A program made the position numbers and the translations under genes. Positions 1 to 13,235 of a DNA stretch of 64,000 nt are shown piece by piece. Numbering within the stretch: the stretch's first letter is position 1; every line of letters starts with the position of its first letter. The notes beneath the pieces were generated by a model, which saw only the letters and a program-made list of their open reading frames with translations, did no database searches and was not told where the DNA came from. This DNA is from Biomphalaria glabrata (taxonomy: Eukaryota; Mollusca; Gastropoda; Planorbidae): NCBI RefSeq assembly GCF_947242115.1, contig NC_074715.1, positions 34,021,586 through 34,085,585 of the forward strand, written 5' to 3'.

Positions 1-250
1 CTCTCTTTACAGACTATTGCTGAGCCATTCAATAGATAGATCTCTCTCTCTCTTTACAGACTATTGCTGAGCCATTCAATAGATAGATCTCTCTCTCTCT
101 CTTTACAGACTATTGCTGAGCCATTCAATAGATAGATCTCTCTCTCTCTCTCTTTACAGACTATTGTTGAGCCATTCAATAGATAGATCTCTCTCTTTAC
201 AGACTATTGCTGAGCCATTCAATAGATAGATCTCTCTCTTTACAGACTAT
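1..250. repeat. Minisatellite of about 43-51 bp units carrying a splice-acceptor-like motif
   Basis: About five to six units run from the window edge. Each has a (TC)n tract, then TTTACAGACTATT, then a GCTGAGCCATTCAATAGATAGA block. The TTTACAG motif falls at about 6, 53, 102, 153, 196 and 239, so spacing varies between 43 and 51 bp, mainly through the TC tract. The array probably continues beyond the left edge. It lies in what should be an intron of the collagen gene downstream of it. Each unit looks like a polypyrimidine tract plus AG acceptor, but the following sequence has stops in the frames checked, so I do not call exons here. Confidence 0.9.
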
Positions 251-493
251 TCTAGACGTTGTTACGAACCAAACTGATGCTTAAGAAAACTTGTCCATCG
301 TTTCTGTTGTATTGTGCCACGTCTGCATGCTCTCCTCTAACCTTTTGCAATCATCCACCATCAAGCCCCGCCTCTAAGGGCTATGCCTCTCCTTACCAAC
401 CCCTTCCCCCCTTTCACCATTCGCACTGCATGACGTCACTGCTGCACAGTTTAGCCTTTGCCTTCCTCCTCTTTACATTCTTTTTTATAACAG

Positions 494-3400
494 GTGAACG
501 TGGCCCCCCTGGGCCCCCTGGAGAACGAGGTTTTCTTGGGTTACATGGTTTGCCGGGGCCCGCGGGCCCACCCGGCCCTGAAGGTAATATTTGATACTCG
601 CTCTTTATGTCTAATCCTTTTCTTTTTTCTTTTTTTTTTTCTATTAAACTTTTTTTTTCTTTTTTCCCCTTCATAGTGTAAACAAAAAAATACATGATTA
701 GATCTATAATTGATAGAATCACTCTAAGGCTTTTTTAAAATGAAATACACCTATATATTATTTGTCTATTATATGTTTGCAAACTTGACTAGATAACTGA
801 GTGCAATGTAAACTATTTTATTGCTGTAGTTGTTGTTGTGAGCTGCTGTCGTTGTTTCCTAGTACTGAACCATGTACGCTTGTAGTGTACGCTACGTGCT
901 TTCTACGATATTTATCTTTGTCTTGCATGTGGAAATCTCATTGGAGATTAGTATCTCATTGGAGGTGTAAGGGTGTGAACGTGAATGTTCTAGGCTGGGG
1001 CTAGCTGACTTAAATGTTCTATGGCTAGTTGAGTAAAGTGTTCTTTGGCTAGCTGAGTTCAGTGTTGTTCTTGTCAAGGAAACAGCTACATATGTAATAC
1101 AATGATGCTCAAACTATGGCTAGCTGGTTATATCCTGCCCCCAACTCGATGTTAAGTTGTAATTGGACTCGATGGCGGAGGTGATGCGGTCCACGTTTAG
1201 GGCTACACTGCCGTAGACGATGTTTTAAATAATTTCTTGATCGAAAAGTGCATTTTGAGCATCTGAATTGTCATTGACTGGGTGTCCTAGATCTTCATGA
1301 TACATTCCCCGACAGATTGAAACGAAATTGTATTAATATGTTGACATATTTATTTACAACTTAACCTACTACAATACGTGAACCTAGAAATACAATATTG
1401 TTCTTAGAATATTTTTTTAAACACGGAACAATTGCCCATCCACTAGAGGTTAGTGCGTACATTGGTGACTGGTCATTAGTAGTACAAATAGAAACGCGAT
1501 AACAGGAACTCTTATACGACTTATAACCAAAGTGTGTACACTATTAGGATTAAACCGATAAGCTAGTCTGAGCATAAAACATGACAGCGCGCACGCACGC
1601 TATAAATAGGGATAGTCATAGTTGCTTTGATGAACCGCGAACCAAACCATTAACATCTAGAGTTGCTGCCGATGTTGATGTCTGATAGAGTGATGCTTTA
1701 AGAGCTTGTACCAGTTAGAATGTGTGTGTTTGTGTTGTCAGATTTTAGATGTTATAAACACTGTTAGCTGGTTACATTAGGAAGACCTGACATGATCACA
1801 TGACTAAGTATTGGGAAAACGTATCGAATAAGTTTACACTCCACATTATTCCTATCTTATTTCAAGAGAAAGATGTTTAGTTCAGTGCATTAAAGGGAAG
1901 TCACTGAAACTTAGAAACTACTTCTGCAGATTGTGCACAATGTTGTATGGGATGCTACCATCTTTTACTAGTTACTGTAGATGATGAGTTTTTTATATTG
2001 TTTTTAAAGTCGGACTTACAACTTACAGATTTTGACTTCACAGATTTCAATAATTTTTTTTGTGTCAAAATATTGGTTCTTTTAACAATAAAGCACGACA
2101 TCTTTTAGTGTATCTCTTGTGGTGTATCAAGTTGATTTGGTCCTTACTGAAATGAGACCTGGTGAATGTTTGTCGATATCGCTTTCAATTTGAATGACTA
2201 GTTCTCTCAAAACCTCTGGTCTCCAAGTTCAGCTATTCCGTGTGTCATTTTTTAAAAAAACCTAATGCATTCAATGTATGTTATATTAGTGAACACTCCA
2301 TGGACCAAGTCAAATTTGATTGTATTTAATGGAAAGGAATGCCACATTTGAGATTGTTATATTGACACCTGAGATTGGGGAATCTACGAGGTCGAAGGCC
2401 GAACACCTGAGGGAAGCTCATTTAAGTATTTTTCAATTTAAGTATTTTTCAATCTTCCACCCATACATGATGGGTTGCACTGTAAAAGGCCTTGATGAAT
2501 ATGGATGTGCTTTCTTGCATACTCACCAAGCACAGTGAACTGAGTACTGGCGCGCTAACGAAGATTCTAAAATTGTTAACAGACGCCAAGCTTTGGACGC
2601 GAAATATGTGTACTGGGCATGCGTGGGTAGTTAGTAGCGTCCTTTTCAACTAATTTCACAAATCAAAATCAAATATATTTCAATGTGTCCTTGTTTAACA
2701 GTGTACGTGCTGTGTGTGTGTGATGGTCAATTTAAGGTGTGTGTGTGTGTCTTGTTTTGTGTATGTCATTGAGACCAATACTCTTTTACTTGCTCTGTGA
2801 ACAGGTCAACGTGGACCAATGGGTGAGAAGGGAGAGGCGGGAGAAGCAATAATTGGACCACCAGGATCACATGGCCCACCAGGTAGTTGTTTTTTTTAGT
2901 TTTGTTTTAAATGCAGCTTTTTTTTTTTTTTTACATAAAGTTTACGACACTCTCGTCAAGGTAATAGAGTGGTAGGGGCGGGAGGCGACATTTCAACTGA
3001 GTATTGTTGACTTCAACGATAGAGAGTTGCTCAATTAGCAGCCAGTGGGCTGTATAGAAAGAGAGCAGCATTGCGCCTACTATTTGCTACACTTAAAAAT
3101 CAATGTCTCTCGCACTCGTGTTTCTCATTGTTTTAAATAAGTATTCAGTTCACTACTTGCACAGTTTGAACCCGTTTATAAATGTATCAGCGAGTCTAGC
3201 AATGTTTTTCTATAGCACAATCAAAAAATATTTAAAGTCTTATGTAACTTATTGAAGGCATGCAGGGCTGTTTGTAATTGTATCTGCATAGCTTTAGGCG
3301 CTTGTAATTTGATCCAAATGTTTTATGACGGGAATTACTAACATAATCTGGCTGCGCGATGTGAGAATATCGTCTTACTGTAATACAAGTTTTAAAATCT

Positions 3401-3675
3401 TTTGGCTATGAGTTCTTTGAATCATTCAGAAACATGGCCTTGCAATGGAATCATTGATCTAACACTCGTCTCATTTCTTTCTACAAGGACCACCAGGTTC
3501 TACAGGAGAAGGCACACAAGGGAGACCTGGAGAGAGGGGTCTACCCGGACTACCAGGCAGCCACGGACATAGAGGACCCCCAGGCCCTCCCGGACCACCA
3601 GGCTACTGTGAGTTCTGCAATTACGGCATGCAGCAGTTCCCTCCCCAGACGAGAAACAATGTCAAGGGTCCTTGA
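494..3675 (+). CDS. Collagen alpha chain, 3' end (FACIT-like C-terminus), partial
   Basis: Three spliced exons encode the end of a collagen triple helix: 494-583, 2805-2882 and 3488-3675, with a TGA stop at 3673-3675. All junctions are phase 1, splitting a Gly codon, and the two internal exons are 90 and 78 bp, as is usual for Gly-X-Y exons. The translation runs GERGPPGPPGERG..., GQRGPMGEKGEAG... and GPPGSTGEGTQGRPG..., ending in GPPGPPGPPGYCEFC and a short tail of about 20 residues. A Gly-Tyr-Cys turn with paired cysteines just after the helix resembles FACIT collagens (types IX/XII/XIV), whose C-terminal cysteines link chains; no fibrillar C-propeptide follows. The product would be secreted extracellular matrix. 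Upstream exons lie outside the window. The exact collagen type is inference. Confidence 0.85.
986..1062. repeat. Imperfect 24-bp tandem repeat, about three copies
   Basis: Units read like TGTTCTATGGCTAGTTGAG plus AAAG or TCAG, with a first copy stretched to 29 bp. The repeat is in the long collagen intron (584-2804). The rest of that intron holds no exon I can support. It has a TATA-like CTATAAATAGG near 1600 and some GT-rich simple sequence near 2710-2755. Confidence 0.7.
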
Positions 3676-6600
3676 GGCTGAATGGTTTTGAGCATAAGAC
3701 ATGCGCGCGCACACACACATGCACACTCACACCACGGAGGGGGAGGGGGGCCTTGTTTATTTTCTGTTTGTCATTGCATCTCCATGTGGCTGTAGAGACT
3801 CTGGCCAACACTAGACCACTTTGATGGTCTCTTGTCATGGGGTGAAACATTGGATGGACATTAACCAACTTTGATTTTCAAATATCTGATCTTCTATTTA
3901 GAAATATATATATAGATATAAATTTCTCATTATGTATGTAGGTTCAATCTATCAGGCTATAAACTGACAAAACTGGGCTAGTTCAAGCACCAGAACTAGG
4001 TTGGAGAGCTGCAGAACATCTGGAGCTAAGACCAGCGAGATGCAAGTTGCTTTTTAATTTAGTTTGTACGGTTCTTTCTTATCCCCATTTTCTATTAATA
4101 AATAAACTCGCAACTCGCGATAGTAACATTTTTTGGAGTGCATAGGTCAAGGGCACTCGCCACAGCTAATAATATATGTCCATGATATCTGCATTCTTAC
4201 CTTTGTGTTGGCCTTGAGACTGTCAAGTGTAGTTTACTTTATGGAGAAATGGGTTCGGGCTTAGGGATTTTTCTGGGTAATGGAGTGAGAGTTCTAGTGA
4301 GTGATCTTCCCTGTTTATGATTTTGAGCGTTACACGATCGCAGACCTCTACTATTGTTTAGATACAGTACAAATGGCAACATGTATTTATTGTCCTAAAC
4401 ATTTCTATTTCTTTCTATTAATCATTCGACTCTACCTTATGAAGTATGCAATGCAATGCTAGTAAAGATATTGTTCAATCCGGAGTAAGGAAGATCTAGT
4501 GATGTGCTTCTTACTTCTCAGGACAACTCTGAGGAGAAAAGGGGAGACAACTGTACAAAATGACTTGTATCCACTAACGGGTTATTTTTGTTCTCGTTAC
4601 GTAAAATTTTTGGTTTGTTCTCCTTTAATTCTTTGAGACACATCCTGTCCAATTTGGCCTTACGCAAATCTAAATGGTGCTTCCTGCTTAACATAATCAT
4701 ATCATCCTTAACTCATGTGACTTATTGTGTGAGTATTTAGATAGGATAACTAAGTATGGCAATTATACTGTCTTGTAATACATGCATATGTGTCCTGTGT
4801 CATCATCAATGTACCATTAGAATGTGTTCCCTCAGAGGGATTCGTTTTTTATTTATTTCAGCCTGAGCCAGTGGCAACCTTTCATTGATTTGCTATTTTG
4901 TTTCACTTTTTTTAAAATGTATTTCTTTTCATTCTATGATAGTTAAGACATTGACTATAAAATCCATCAAATTTAGTCATGTTTTATTTTTTAACCATGA
5001 CAATCTCTTCAAAGTTTATTCTAGACAATTGTTTATTTTTCCTTAAAGTAAATCTTTTTCAATAAATTCTGCATTTAGATTTTAGGGTTTAACAAGTAGC
5101 AATTATTCAAGACAAAAAATGATCTACTTTGTATAAGAATTTTTAGACTTCTTTTAGATATGACACATTCAGATTCTTCTTCTTTTATTTTTCTCAATCT
5201 TTTCATTTTGTTCAATGCTTTTAGTTTTTGTTAACATAGAAATCTTCTTTAGGATGAGTTCTACAATGAAACTGTACTTGTAGTGCATGTGTTGAGACTA
5301 ATGTAATATTTCATGACATGTATTTATTATAAACAACTCTGTTATTTCTGGTTAGTGTGAGAAATGTGTCTGTATATTGCCTCAGCTACAGAAATCATAC
5401 TGCTGTAATGTTGTTTTCAATGACCATGCAAGATGGTTCATCTATTCTCCTAAATGATGCCACATTTAGTTAGCAAGCAACCATTTTTGTGTGTGTGTAT
5501 CATAGTACTATTGAATGCATCTATTTATAAATCTCTCGACTATCTGTACTGGTGAAATGCTTGTGGTCTAACTAAATTATTGTTTAAATGTGCCTTGTTC
5601 TTCTCTGTTACTGCTAATACTTCACTGTGTACTCCTAACATGTGAGACTAATAACATTCAGTAATTAACAATCTTCTTGATTAACCGTTTTTTTTAAATA
5701 TCATGTTAATGAAGTTCACAGGAATACATCTGTTTTTCTTGATAACAATTTTAACATTCAGATTTGTCACACATTGTTTGGTTGTTTGTTAATGCTAATT
5801 GGAAATTGATCACATACATGAGGTAAAGGAAACCTTGAAGTGTGTTTACTGTTTTGATAATAACAATGCTTATCTAAATGCCTGTATATCTGATTCAATA
5901 AACATATTTTTAACTAATTCACATTGTATTTATATATCTTTATTCTACTCCAAATAAAACTTTTTTGCATAGCTGTCGATCCTTTACATCAATAAAACTA
6001 AATTTAAAATATTAGAAATAAAAAATAATGTATTTATTTTTTTAGTGGGAAAATTGGTTAAATGCGCCTTTCATTTTAATGTGCATGTGTGTTAATCATA
6101 TAAGAAAAAAAATACCTTGGTTAAATAGTTAAATTAATTAATTGGGAAAGAACTTTTTATCAACTCATTTAGTCCATAGATTGCATAACTTCAAGAAGAC
6201 AGTATGTATTGAATAACTTAATATAATCCTCACATTTTTATCAAATGTACTTGGCTAGTGTGCATACCTTCAACAAATATAAAAGCTATTTGATAGATCA
6301 ATGTTTAGAGGTACCCAATTGTAAGGATTAATTTTTAATAACCTAAATGTGATCAAATGATTGTAAACAACCAATAGATGTGTGAATTATAAACATCAAA
6401 ACCACAACAACAGGTGTATGGATGGATCTTACAATTTTTAACACTATGACAAATGTTTGTTCAGAAAGTTACAAAATATATTTTTGTTTGAAAATAACAA
6501 GTTTAATAAAAATTTTAATATCACAATGTTTTGTGTGTTATTTATTCTTTTTTTTTTAACTTTGTCTACCAAAGAGCTACAGGATTCTTAACACTTCTAA

Positions 6601-6874
6601 CACAAACATAAATCAATGAAAAAATAAAAAGACAATGAAAAAAAAAATGGTGTCTTGATGTTGTCAACAAATTCTTTAAAAAATTTTGAAAATCCTTTTG
6701 CTGATACAGTAACCAATTTCTTCATGGACTAGTCAGATTCTTATAGCTAAGCATTACAACGTTAACAACATATACAAGTGGAGTAAAAACATAATTGAAA
6801 TAATAGTTAATGTACACTTCAAACAGGACTATTGTAGATGCATCGAACAAGAGCAGACTACTCAACATGTCAGT
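3676..6874. other. Intergenic: 3' regions of collagen (+) and RTF2 (-), converging
   Basis: No ORF or splice-consistent exon was found in these 3.2 kb. The stretch is AT-rich, with several AATAAA-type signals, for example near 4098 and 5897 on the plus strand and reverse-complement matches near 6541. It presumably contains the collagen 3' UTR and the RTF2 3' UTR. A CA/GC-rich simple repeat sits at about 3702-3732. Confidence 0.5.
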
Positions 6875-9800
6875 TTAGTAATAGAGTGGATTATAAGTCA
6901 CCCAGTGGGCCTGTTTTCTTGACTTAGCATCTTCACTGCTGGTAAACAAAGACTTGAATGTCTGACTGGCTTTTGGATCATTTTGTATGCTTGACTGGGT
7001 GGAGTTTGTCAGTTTAGATTTTCCTACTCTATCAGTTGAGGACTTCCCATTGTTGGTGATGAAGCGACCAATGCCAGATCTTGAATCCTTAACGACTTTA
7101 CTGCTAGCGCTCTCCTGTCTATTAGAACTAGTTGATGCTGTAGTAGTTAGCTGACCATTCACACTCACAGCTGCAGGAGTTTCAGATTCATTTGTACATT
7201 GCTGTTTACTAGATGTTGCAACTATTAAGTAAAAAGAAAAAAAACATTTTTTAGTCTCTTGTCAACATCAGAAATGAAAAATTGGCAAACTGTAAAATAT
7301 ACATATTACAATAATACCTCAGTGCACAAGACAGAAGAGAGAGCTTGTCGCCCCTCAGTGTGCTAACCCGAAGAGAAGGGCTGACCAAGTTATTAGGTTG
7401 CATTGTGTATGTGTAAGAACAAAACATGGCTATTGATAGATTGAAAAATCTTGGAGACATTAATGTAACAAACCTAATTTAGGAATATTTAGAGAAAGAG
7501 AAAGGTCAAGAGAGAACGTTAAGAAGCTGGAAGAAAAAACTCAACAAGGGCATAAAAAAAGAAAGAAAAAAGCCTTTATCCGATACTAAATTAGGGACGT
7601 AAAACTATCCAGGTCATTGTTCCAAGTACTGTGAGGATACATATTTAAGAAATGTATTTGAGTAGTAATCTCAGAACTATAAGAAAGAATAAGGAAATAC
7701 AACAAGCTTAGAGATGCTAGGAGTAATGGCAATATGGATGCTTAGTAAAGAAGACTCCATGACAGTTTCCCTTGTAAATGAATGTTTAAAGGTTGACGAA
7801 AGTGTCCTGAAGTTATTTGAAGTGTGTCTGAGAGAGCTGAGCAGCAGTGCTTTATTTATTCAATGATAATATGTATTTCAGTGAGGTTAGTATTTTATTT
7901 GTACAAGGAATTTATATTTTATGTTTGTTAATCGCTTGATGACTTGTTTTATTGAACTGACTTTGAAAGCACTAAACTCAAGGAAAATATCTACTATAGT
8001 GTTTCTTCAGTATATTTAAATAAAGGCATAGAGGCACCTCTGAACTTGAATATCTCCAAAATAAGTTGTGACAAAAAAGTAATACCTTCTCCTGGATCCT
8101 TTAAGAGTTTGTGTTTCTCTGCTCTTTTATTTTTCTGTTGTAAAACAAAGATTTTAAAACATTATAAAAAATGTCTGCCGGTGTCTTTTTGTGTCTATCT
8201 AGTTTATAAAAGTAATTTAATAAATCTTTACGTTAAAAACTGATGAAAACACATTTTAAATTTCTATACCAATAACACTTTTCATAAAATAGAGAATGTG
8301 ATTTATTAAATTTACGTACCTTTGAAAGTTTGGCTAAAGATCGTCTTAATTCCATATTTCTTCTCATGTCAGCCACTTCCTCTTCAGTTCCATTAAGCAC
8401 AATGACATCCTCGTCTTTGTAAGATTTCCCACACTAGGCGTAGGTGTAAATACACACAATTATTTCATCATTTATAGAAAGAGCAAAAAAAAATAAAATT
8501 ATTTTTTGTTTATGCCTCAACATAAAACAAATTTGCTACAACAAATCTGATTTGTTAGTTTGGCATTTGGTGGTCAATACAAAGACCAAAGTTCATTTTC
8601 AGGTAAATCTATTGAGTACAAGCTCTAAATAGTTACAAGTTTACTTCTCCTGAGTCAATTAAAAATGAAAATCCAAAATGTGTACATAATTTAAACTTAA
8701 CAAAACTAATACTTTAATATGATCAAGAGAGCAGGGATTGTTTTATTCGTAACATTATCATCTGATCTGACATTGATGTGAATTAAATGAATACTGTGAG
8801 ACAAACATCTTTAAAAAAATTGTATGCTAAAATGCAGTAACTAACTTTCATTTTATGCAAACAAATAAGTTGCTAGTGTCTTCTTCTTCTTCATCGTTCT
8901 CATTGTTATGTTGGAGTGTTCATATGACTAGACCAATACATGAGATGAACTGCTCAGTGGTTTCCAAATCAGGGAGCTCTCCATATAGTTTTCTTTCTAT
9001 TGGGGTGATTTGGGGCCAATGACTTATACGGGCCTCTTGGTAGAGAGAGCAGTTTTGGAGGACATGGTCGGCATTTTCTGGTGATACTCCACATGGGCAG
9101 ATTTCACTGGTTCCAATTTTGAGCTTCCGGAACATGTGTTGTCGCATTCTGTTGTGTCTGGTCCTGAGTCGAAAGATTAGACGTTGGTCTTGTCGGGATA
9201 GCTTATAGTAAGCATCATCTTTCTTGTGATTTGGATGGGAGCTCGTCCATTTCTCATTTATTTTATCTACAATTAATTTCTTCATTTCTTCTGGATAGAG
9301 TGCAGAGTTTACTTGTGAGTTTGTTCTCCCACTCTTGGCGAGTGTGTCAGCCTTCTCATTTCCTGCTAGTTGTATGTGAGCTGGTATCCATTGCTAGTGT
9401 GTAAATAAAGAACTTTTAACTTGTCACATATAGTTTTATGCAAGTCAGGAAATGATTCAAATGCTGTGAATGCAAGAATCAATTGTTTATTTTTTTTTAA
9501 ATGCCGTGAGCTACATTATGTCTGCACTAGGGCAATATAAATTGATTTATTACAATTTTTTTTTATCAAGACATTTGAGCTAGTTAAGAAAATACATGCA
9601 AATAAGTACAAAATATCTGATGAGGAAAGTAAATGCAGTTGGTAATTTAGCTGACTACATATCATCCTCATAGGTGGTAAAAGAGACATTAATAAACACA
9701 ATTATTTTGACATCTTTAAGCCATAGAACATTGTCACCAGTAAAATATCTTACCTTGTGACATACATCAGTTTTAACTTCTTTCAATGCTCTCTCAGACA

Positions 9801-12727
9801 TAACACAACCACAGGACCAAATAAAACAAAACCTGGAAAAATTGTACATAAAAAAATTTAGGAATAAAAAAAAATATCTTAATGTATAGCTTCAAGCCAA
9901 AGAAAATTTCTTTAAAAAAACAAATGATTTAAAAAAAAACTTACTTGAATGTGCCACTCATTTCTAAACCAACAACAGGGCAAATAAAGTCAGAGATACT
10001 AGGATCTGTGTAACTGTCTCCTTTATCTGCATCTTTAGGCCTTTTCTCTGGATTATCAGTTAGATTGAGCTCTTTAACATCCTACAGACAAAGCAAAAGT
10101 GAACAATGTCTTTGTGCGAAACTCTTTTAAAAAAAAATATATAAGTTTTTAAAACTTTTTTCTCACTCTAGTCAGAATTTTAATCAATGAGTATTTTAAA
10201 ATGAGACATGTACCTTTAATCCATGTAAATGATCCAACTGTGCAGCTACATCAAATTTACTTCTGTCAAGTAGAAACTCAAGAATGGACTCTTTGTTGTA
10301 CAATCTACAAGAAAAATTGTAAGTCTTTTTGAAATAAGTGAAATACATGTAAACAGTCTTAGTTAATTGTGACAATATTTTCTTATTAACACATTCACCT
10401 TGTGTTTAGGTTAATGGAGACTAGATTATCTAAATCCTGCTATTTCTACTATCTAATTTATCTCTTTACCTTCCAAGTTCACATGCCACTATAGGTTTAA
10501 CCAAAGCCTCTTGACTGATTGCACAATGTTTCCATTTGAAAGCTAACTCTGAAATCTTATCTTTCTGATAATAAAAAAAAATTAATTCATAAAATTTAAA
10601 AAACTTGAAAAAAAAAAGTATTGTACAAGTAAAAAATACAAAAAAAAATTTTTATTACAATATTAAAAGGTAGAAATTCTTCAACTCTAGGTCACATTAA
10701 AAGAGTTATCACAACATTGTAAACATAATGATTCTTGACTTGTACAATGAGGGTAAGCCTGCCTTAGTACCAACAGGAATATCAAGCTATTTGTTACAAT
10801 GGGATTATTTGTAAGATGAAACAAAGCAATTGTGATTAAATTTGCTTTATAAAAATATTGTAGTCTATTCTTCAGAACTATGTCTGATCATTCAAACTCC
10901 ATCCTATTGCTGGAAATACTTGTTTAAATGAAGAGTCAGAATAGAAATACTTAAATAAATACAATATTTATTCTAAAATTTGTAATCACTATAATATAAT
11001 ACTTTGTTTCACAAATAATATGAAATAATACAATTAAAAATTTTATAAATATAAAACGGTAAATGCTCCTACTTAAATAGTCCCACTAATCTGCGTCTTT
11101 ACCCTTGCTTCAGATGAGCTTTATCTAATCTATTTTTAGCACATGGAAATTTCCATTTGTTTAAACTAAGTAATTGTAAAAAACATCAAAATAAAGTCTT
11201 GATGCACAATTACGGTATGTTCTCGAACTTGATATGTGACCAAAAAAATTTAAATTTTAAACAAAATGACCATAACAAGTTCATTATGTAACACATTTAA
11301 TTGCGGGTTAGTGGTACAATTAGAAATAGTCATCCTTATTCTCCTTAAACAGGAATTTGGGATTAAACAAGGATGTAGACAAGGTGACTCACTTTCTTGC
11401 ATGATCTTCAATTTGACACTGGAAAGAGTTATAAGAAATATACACATAACCACAAGGGGAACTATTACTAACTACTTCAGGAGAGAAACATGGGTCCACA
11501 ACCAACAGGGACAATATACAGCCAACCTCTAAAATACCTTGCTTATGCCAATGACATTGCCTTATTGGGTAAAGATACATCTGACGTTTCTAGAGCTTTC
11601 ACAGAACTAGAAGAAGCATCTCGACCAGCAGGACTTGAGGTCAATGATAGTAAAACCAAGTACATCACAATGACAAGAGATAATCAAACAGACACAAATT
11701 CGAAAATGTCCAAACTTTCAAATAGCTAGGAAGTACAATTGATTTAGAAAATGACCTACTAAAAGAAATAAATGAAAGAATAGCAGGAGGCAACCACAGA
11801 GCATTTTACAGCACCCGTATTTACTTAAGAGCAAAACAATATTAAGGAAAACCCAAAAAATGATATTAATACAAAAAAGCATAAGACCAGCAGCAATGTA
11901 TGCAAGTGAGACCTGGACACTGACAAAGACAACCAAAAATCTACTAAATACTTGGGAACGAAAAATTCTTAGGAAAATCTATTGGTGGAGGACACTAACC
12001 AGGAGATATATCAATTGTATGAGGACCCAGCAATACTGCCAGAGAAAAAAAGGACAGACTACATTGGGCAGGTCACCTTAAAAGAATGTCAGAGGAGCGA
12101 AAATTGTATACAGACTAAAGCCAAAAGGCAGATGACCCAAAGGCAGACCCTGAATACCATGGACTGGTGATGTGGAGGCAGATCTGCAACAGTTTAGGGT
12201 TAGGGCATGGAGACGAAAGGCCCAGGAGAGATCTGAATGGAGGAATGTGTTGAAGCAGACCAGAGCCATCCATGGGCTGTAGCACCATAGGGATGGATGG
12301 ATATTCTCCTTAAACTGTAGTTGATTTTGGGACTCCATATTTTTTTCTATTTTTGGCCAAGAAGTGAATGAAATAGATGTAGAATTAGATACTTCAGTAA
12401 TCTTTACTCTAGATCTAGATCTTCTAATCTTATAGATTACAGATGTTGCTTCAAAAAGGAAGATTGAATCATTAATTACATCCTATGCATTTCATGTGTT
12501 ATTAGTATTATTATTTCATTTTCATGTGTTACATATGTGTTACTTAGTCAACTTAGTGACATAATCGAGTCTAGTCTAGTGTGACTGACTAGTCAGAGTA
12601 GACACTAGACAGATACTATTACTAGATTTAGTGATCACTAGTCTCAATTACTAATTACCTTTTCCCCTTTCTTTTTTGTTCGTACGAGCTCATCTCTTTT
12701 AGGAATTGTGCCACCATCACATCCCAT
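6875..12727 (-). CDS. RTF2: Replication termination factor 2 (RTF2 domain protein)
   Basis: Eight exons on the minus strand join in frame to about 326 aa (human about 306): 12659-12727, 10470-10564, 10214-10304, 9945-10081, 9754-9832, 8320-8433, 8086-8134 and 6875-7221. The start MGCDGGTIPKRDEL is the family hallmark and fixes the ATG at 12727. Next come KPIVACELGRLYNKE, FICPVVGLEMSG, CGCVMSERALKEVK, VCHKCGKSYKDEDVIVLNG, and the C-terminal FKSLFTSSEDAK and AHWVT. The Cys/His pattern FICPV...CGCV...VCHKCG is the RING/U-box-like fold of the RTF2 domain. RTF2 associates with the nuclear replisome; in mammals it is removed from stalled forks by DDI1/2-proteasome action, and in fission yeast it supports site-specific fork arrest. 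The 49-bp exon 8086-8134 is needed to keep frame. Introns carry two LINE insertions (8880-9390, 11351-12301). Confidence 0.95.
8880..9390 (-). mobile_element. 5'-truncated LINE with RNase H tail (family G), 10-bp TSD
   Basis: This insertion lies in the RTF2 intron between exons 9754-9832 and 8320-8433. It is flanked by a perfect direct repeat TTGCTAGTGT at 8870-8879 and 9391-9400. Reading on the minus strand, it starts with the end of a retroelement RNase H domain (WIPAHIQLAGNEKADTLAK), continues through a conserved C-terminal region with CPCGVSPENADHVLQNC, and ends in a GAAGAAGAAGAAGA tail. The reverse transcriptase part is missing, so it is a dead-on-arrival copy. The C-terminal RNase H places it in a non-LTR group that keeps this domain (I/Jockey-type); the exact clade is not determined. 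A second copy lies at 31451-31895 (+). Confidence 0.9.
11351..12301 (+). mobile_element. 5'-truncated LINE (RT C-terminal half), 14-bp TSD
   Basis: The element lies in RTF2 intron 1, antisense to the gene. A perfect 14-bp duplication TATTCTCCTTAAAC flanks it at 11337-11350 and 12302-12315. It starts inside the reverse transcriptase (GIKQGCRQGDSLS), has the catalytic box as YANDIALLG (Asn in place of the first Asp of YADD), then ASETWTLTKTTKNLLNTWER, and ends with AWRRKAQERSEWRNVLKQ...IHGL and a stop. A (GGAT)n tail follows. The frame is broken several times, and the altered YADD box is consistent with an inactive copy. It resembles endonuclease-RT LINEs of the RTE/CR1 type; clade assignment is tentative. 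Confidence 0.9.
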
Positions 12728-13184
12728 TCTGATTTAGATCTATAATAATATAATAATTCTCTATTAAAGTGCTAATCTAAAATGTCTAAATCTAGAATCT
12801 AGATTAATGATTAATCTAGATTCTATCTAGATATATGGTAGATTCTTATAACTGAACACCGACTCTCTGGAACTAGGTCAATGTTTTATTTTATTTTTTT
12901 ATTTGGTGAAGGTTTAACTTACAAAAAAACTGAAAGCAGATTCTTATTCTTCAACTAAAAGACAATAAAAATAGATGTGTTCCTTTATATTACCACCCAT
13001 AGACAAGATTTTATTTTAAAATAAATTGGGTCACTTCATGTGCAGTTTTTGGGCTTTCTCCTTGAACACCACTATGTAATTGCTAATAAATTATATACAT
13101 GTGTTACTTAAAAATTATTTAAATTGTAGTAAAAGAAGTAGATTCATTTTTGCAATATGTATTTATAGTCTATTTCCTCATATA

Positions 13185-13235
<51 letters not shown>

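Noticed and set aside
414-722. Open frame of 102 codons on the minus strand, rich in Gly/Pro
   Set aside because: It is the antisense shadow of the collagen exon at 494-583.
1120-1800. Possible solo LTR in the collagen intron, with a CTATAAATAGG box near 1600
   Set aside because: No matching inverted ends, target duplication or primer-binding site found; a TATA-like box alone is not enough.
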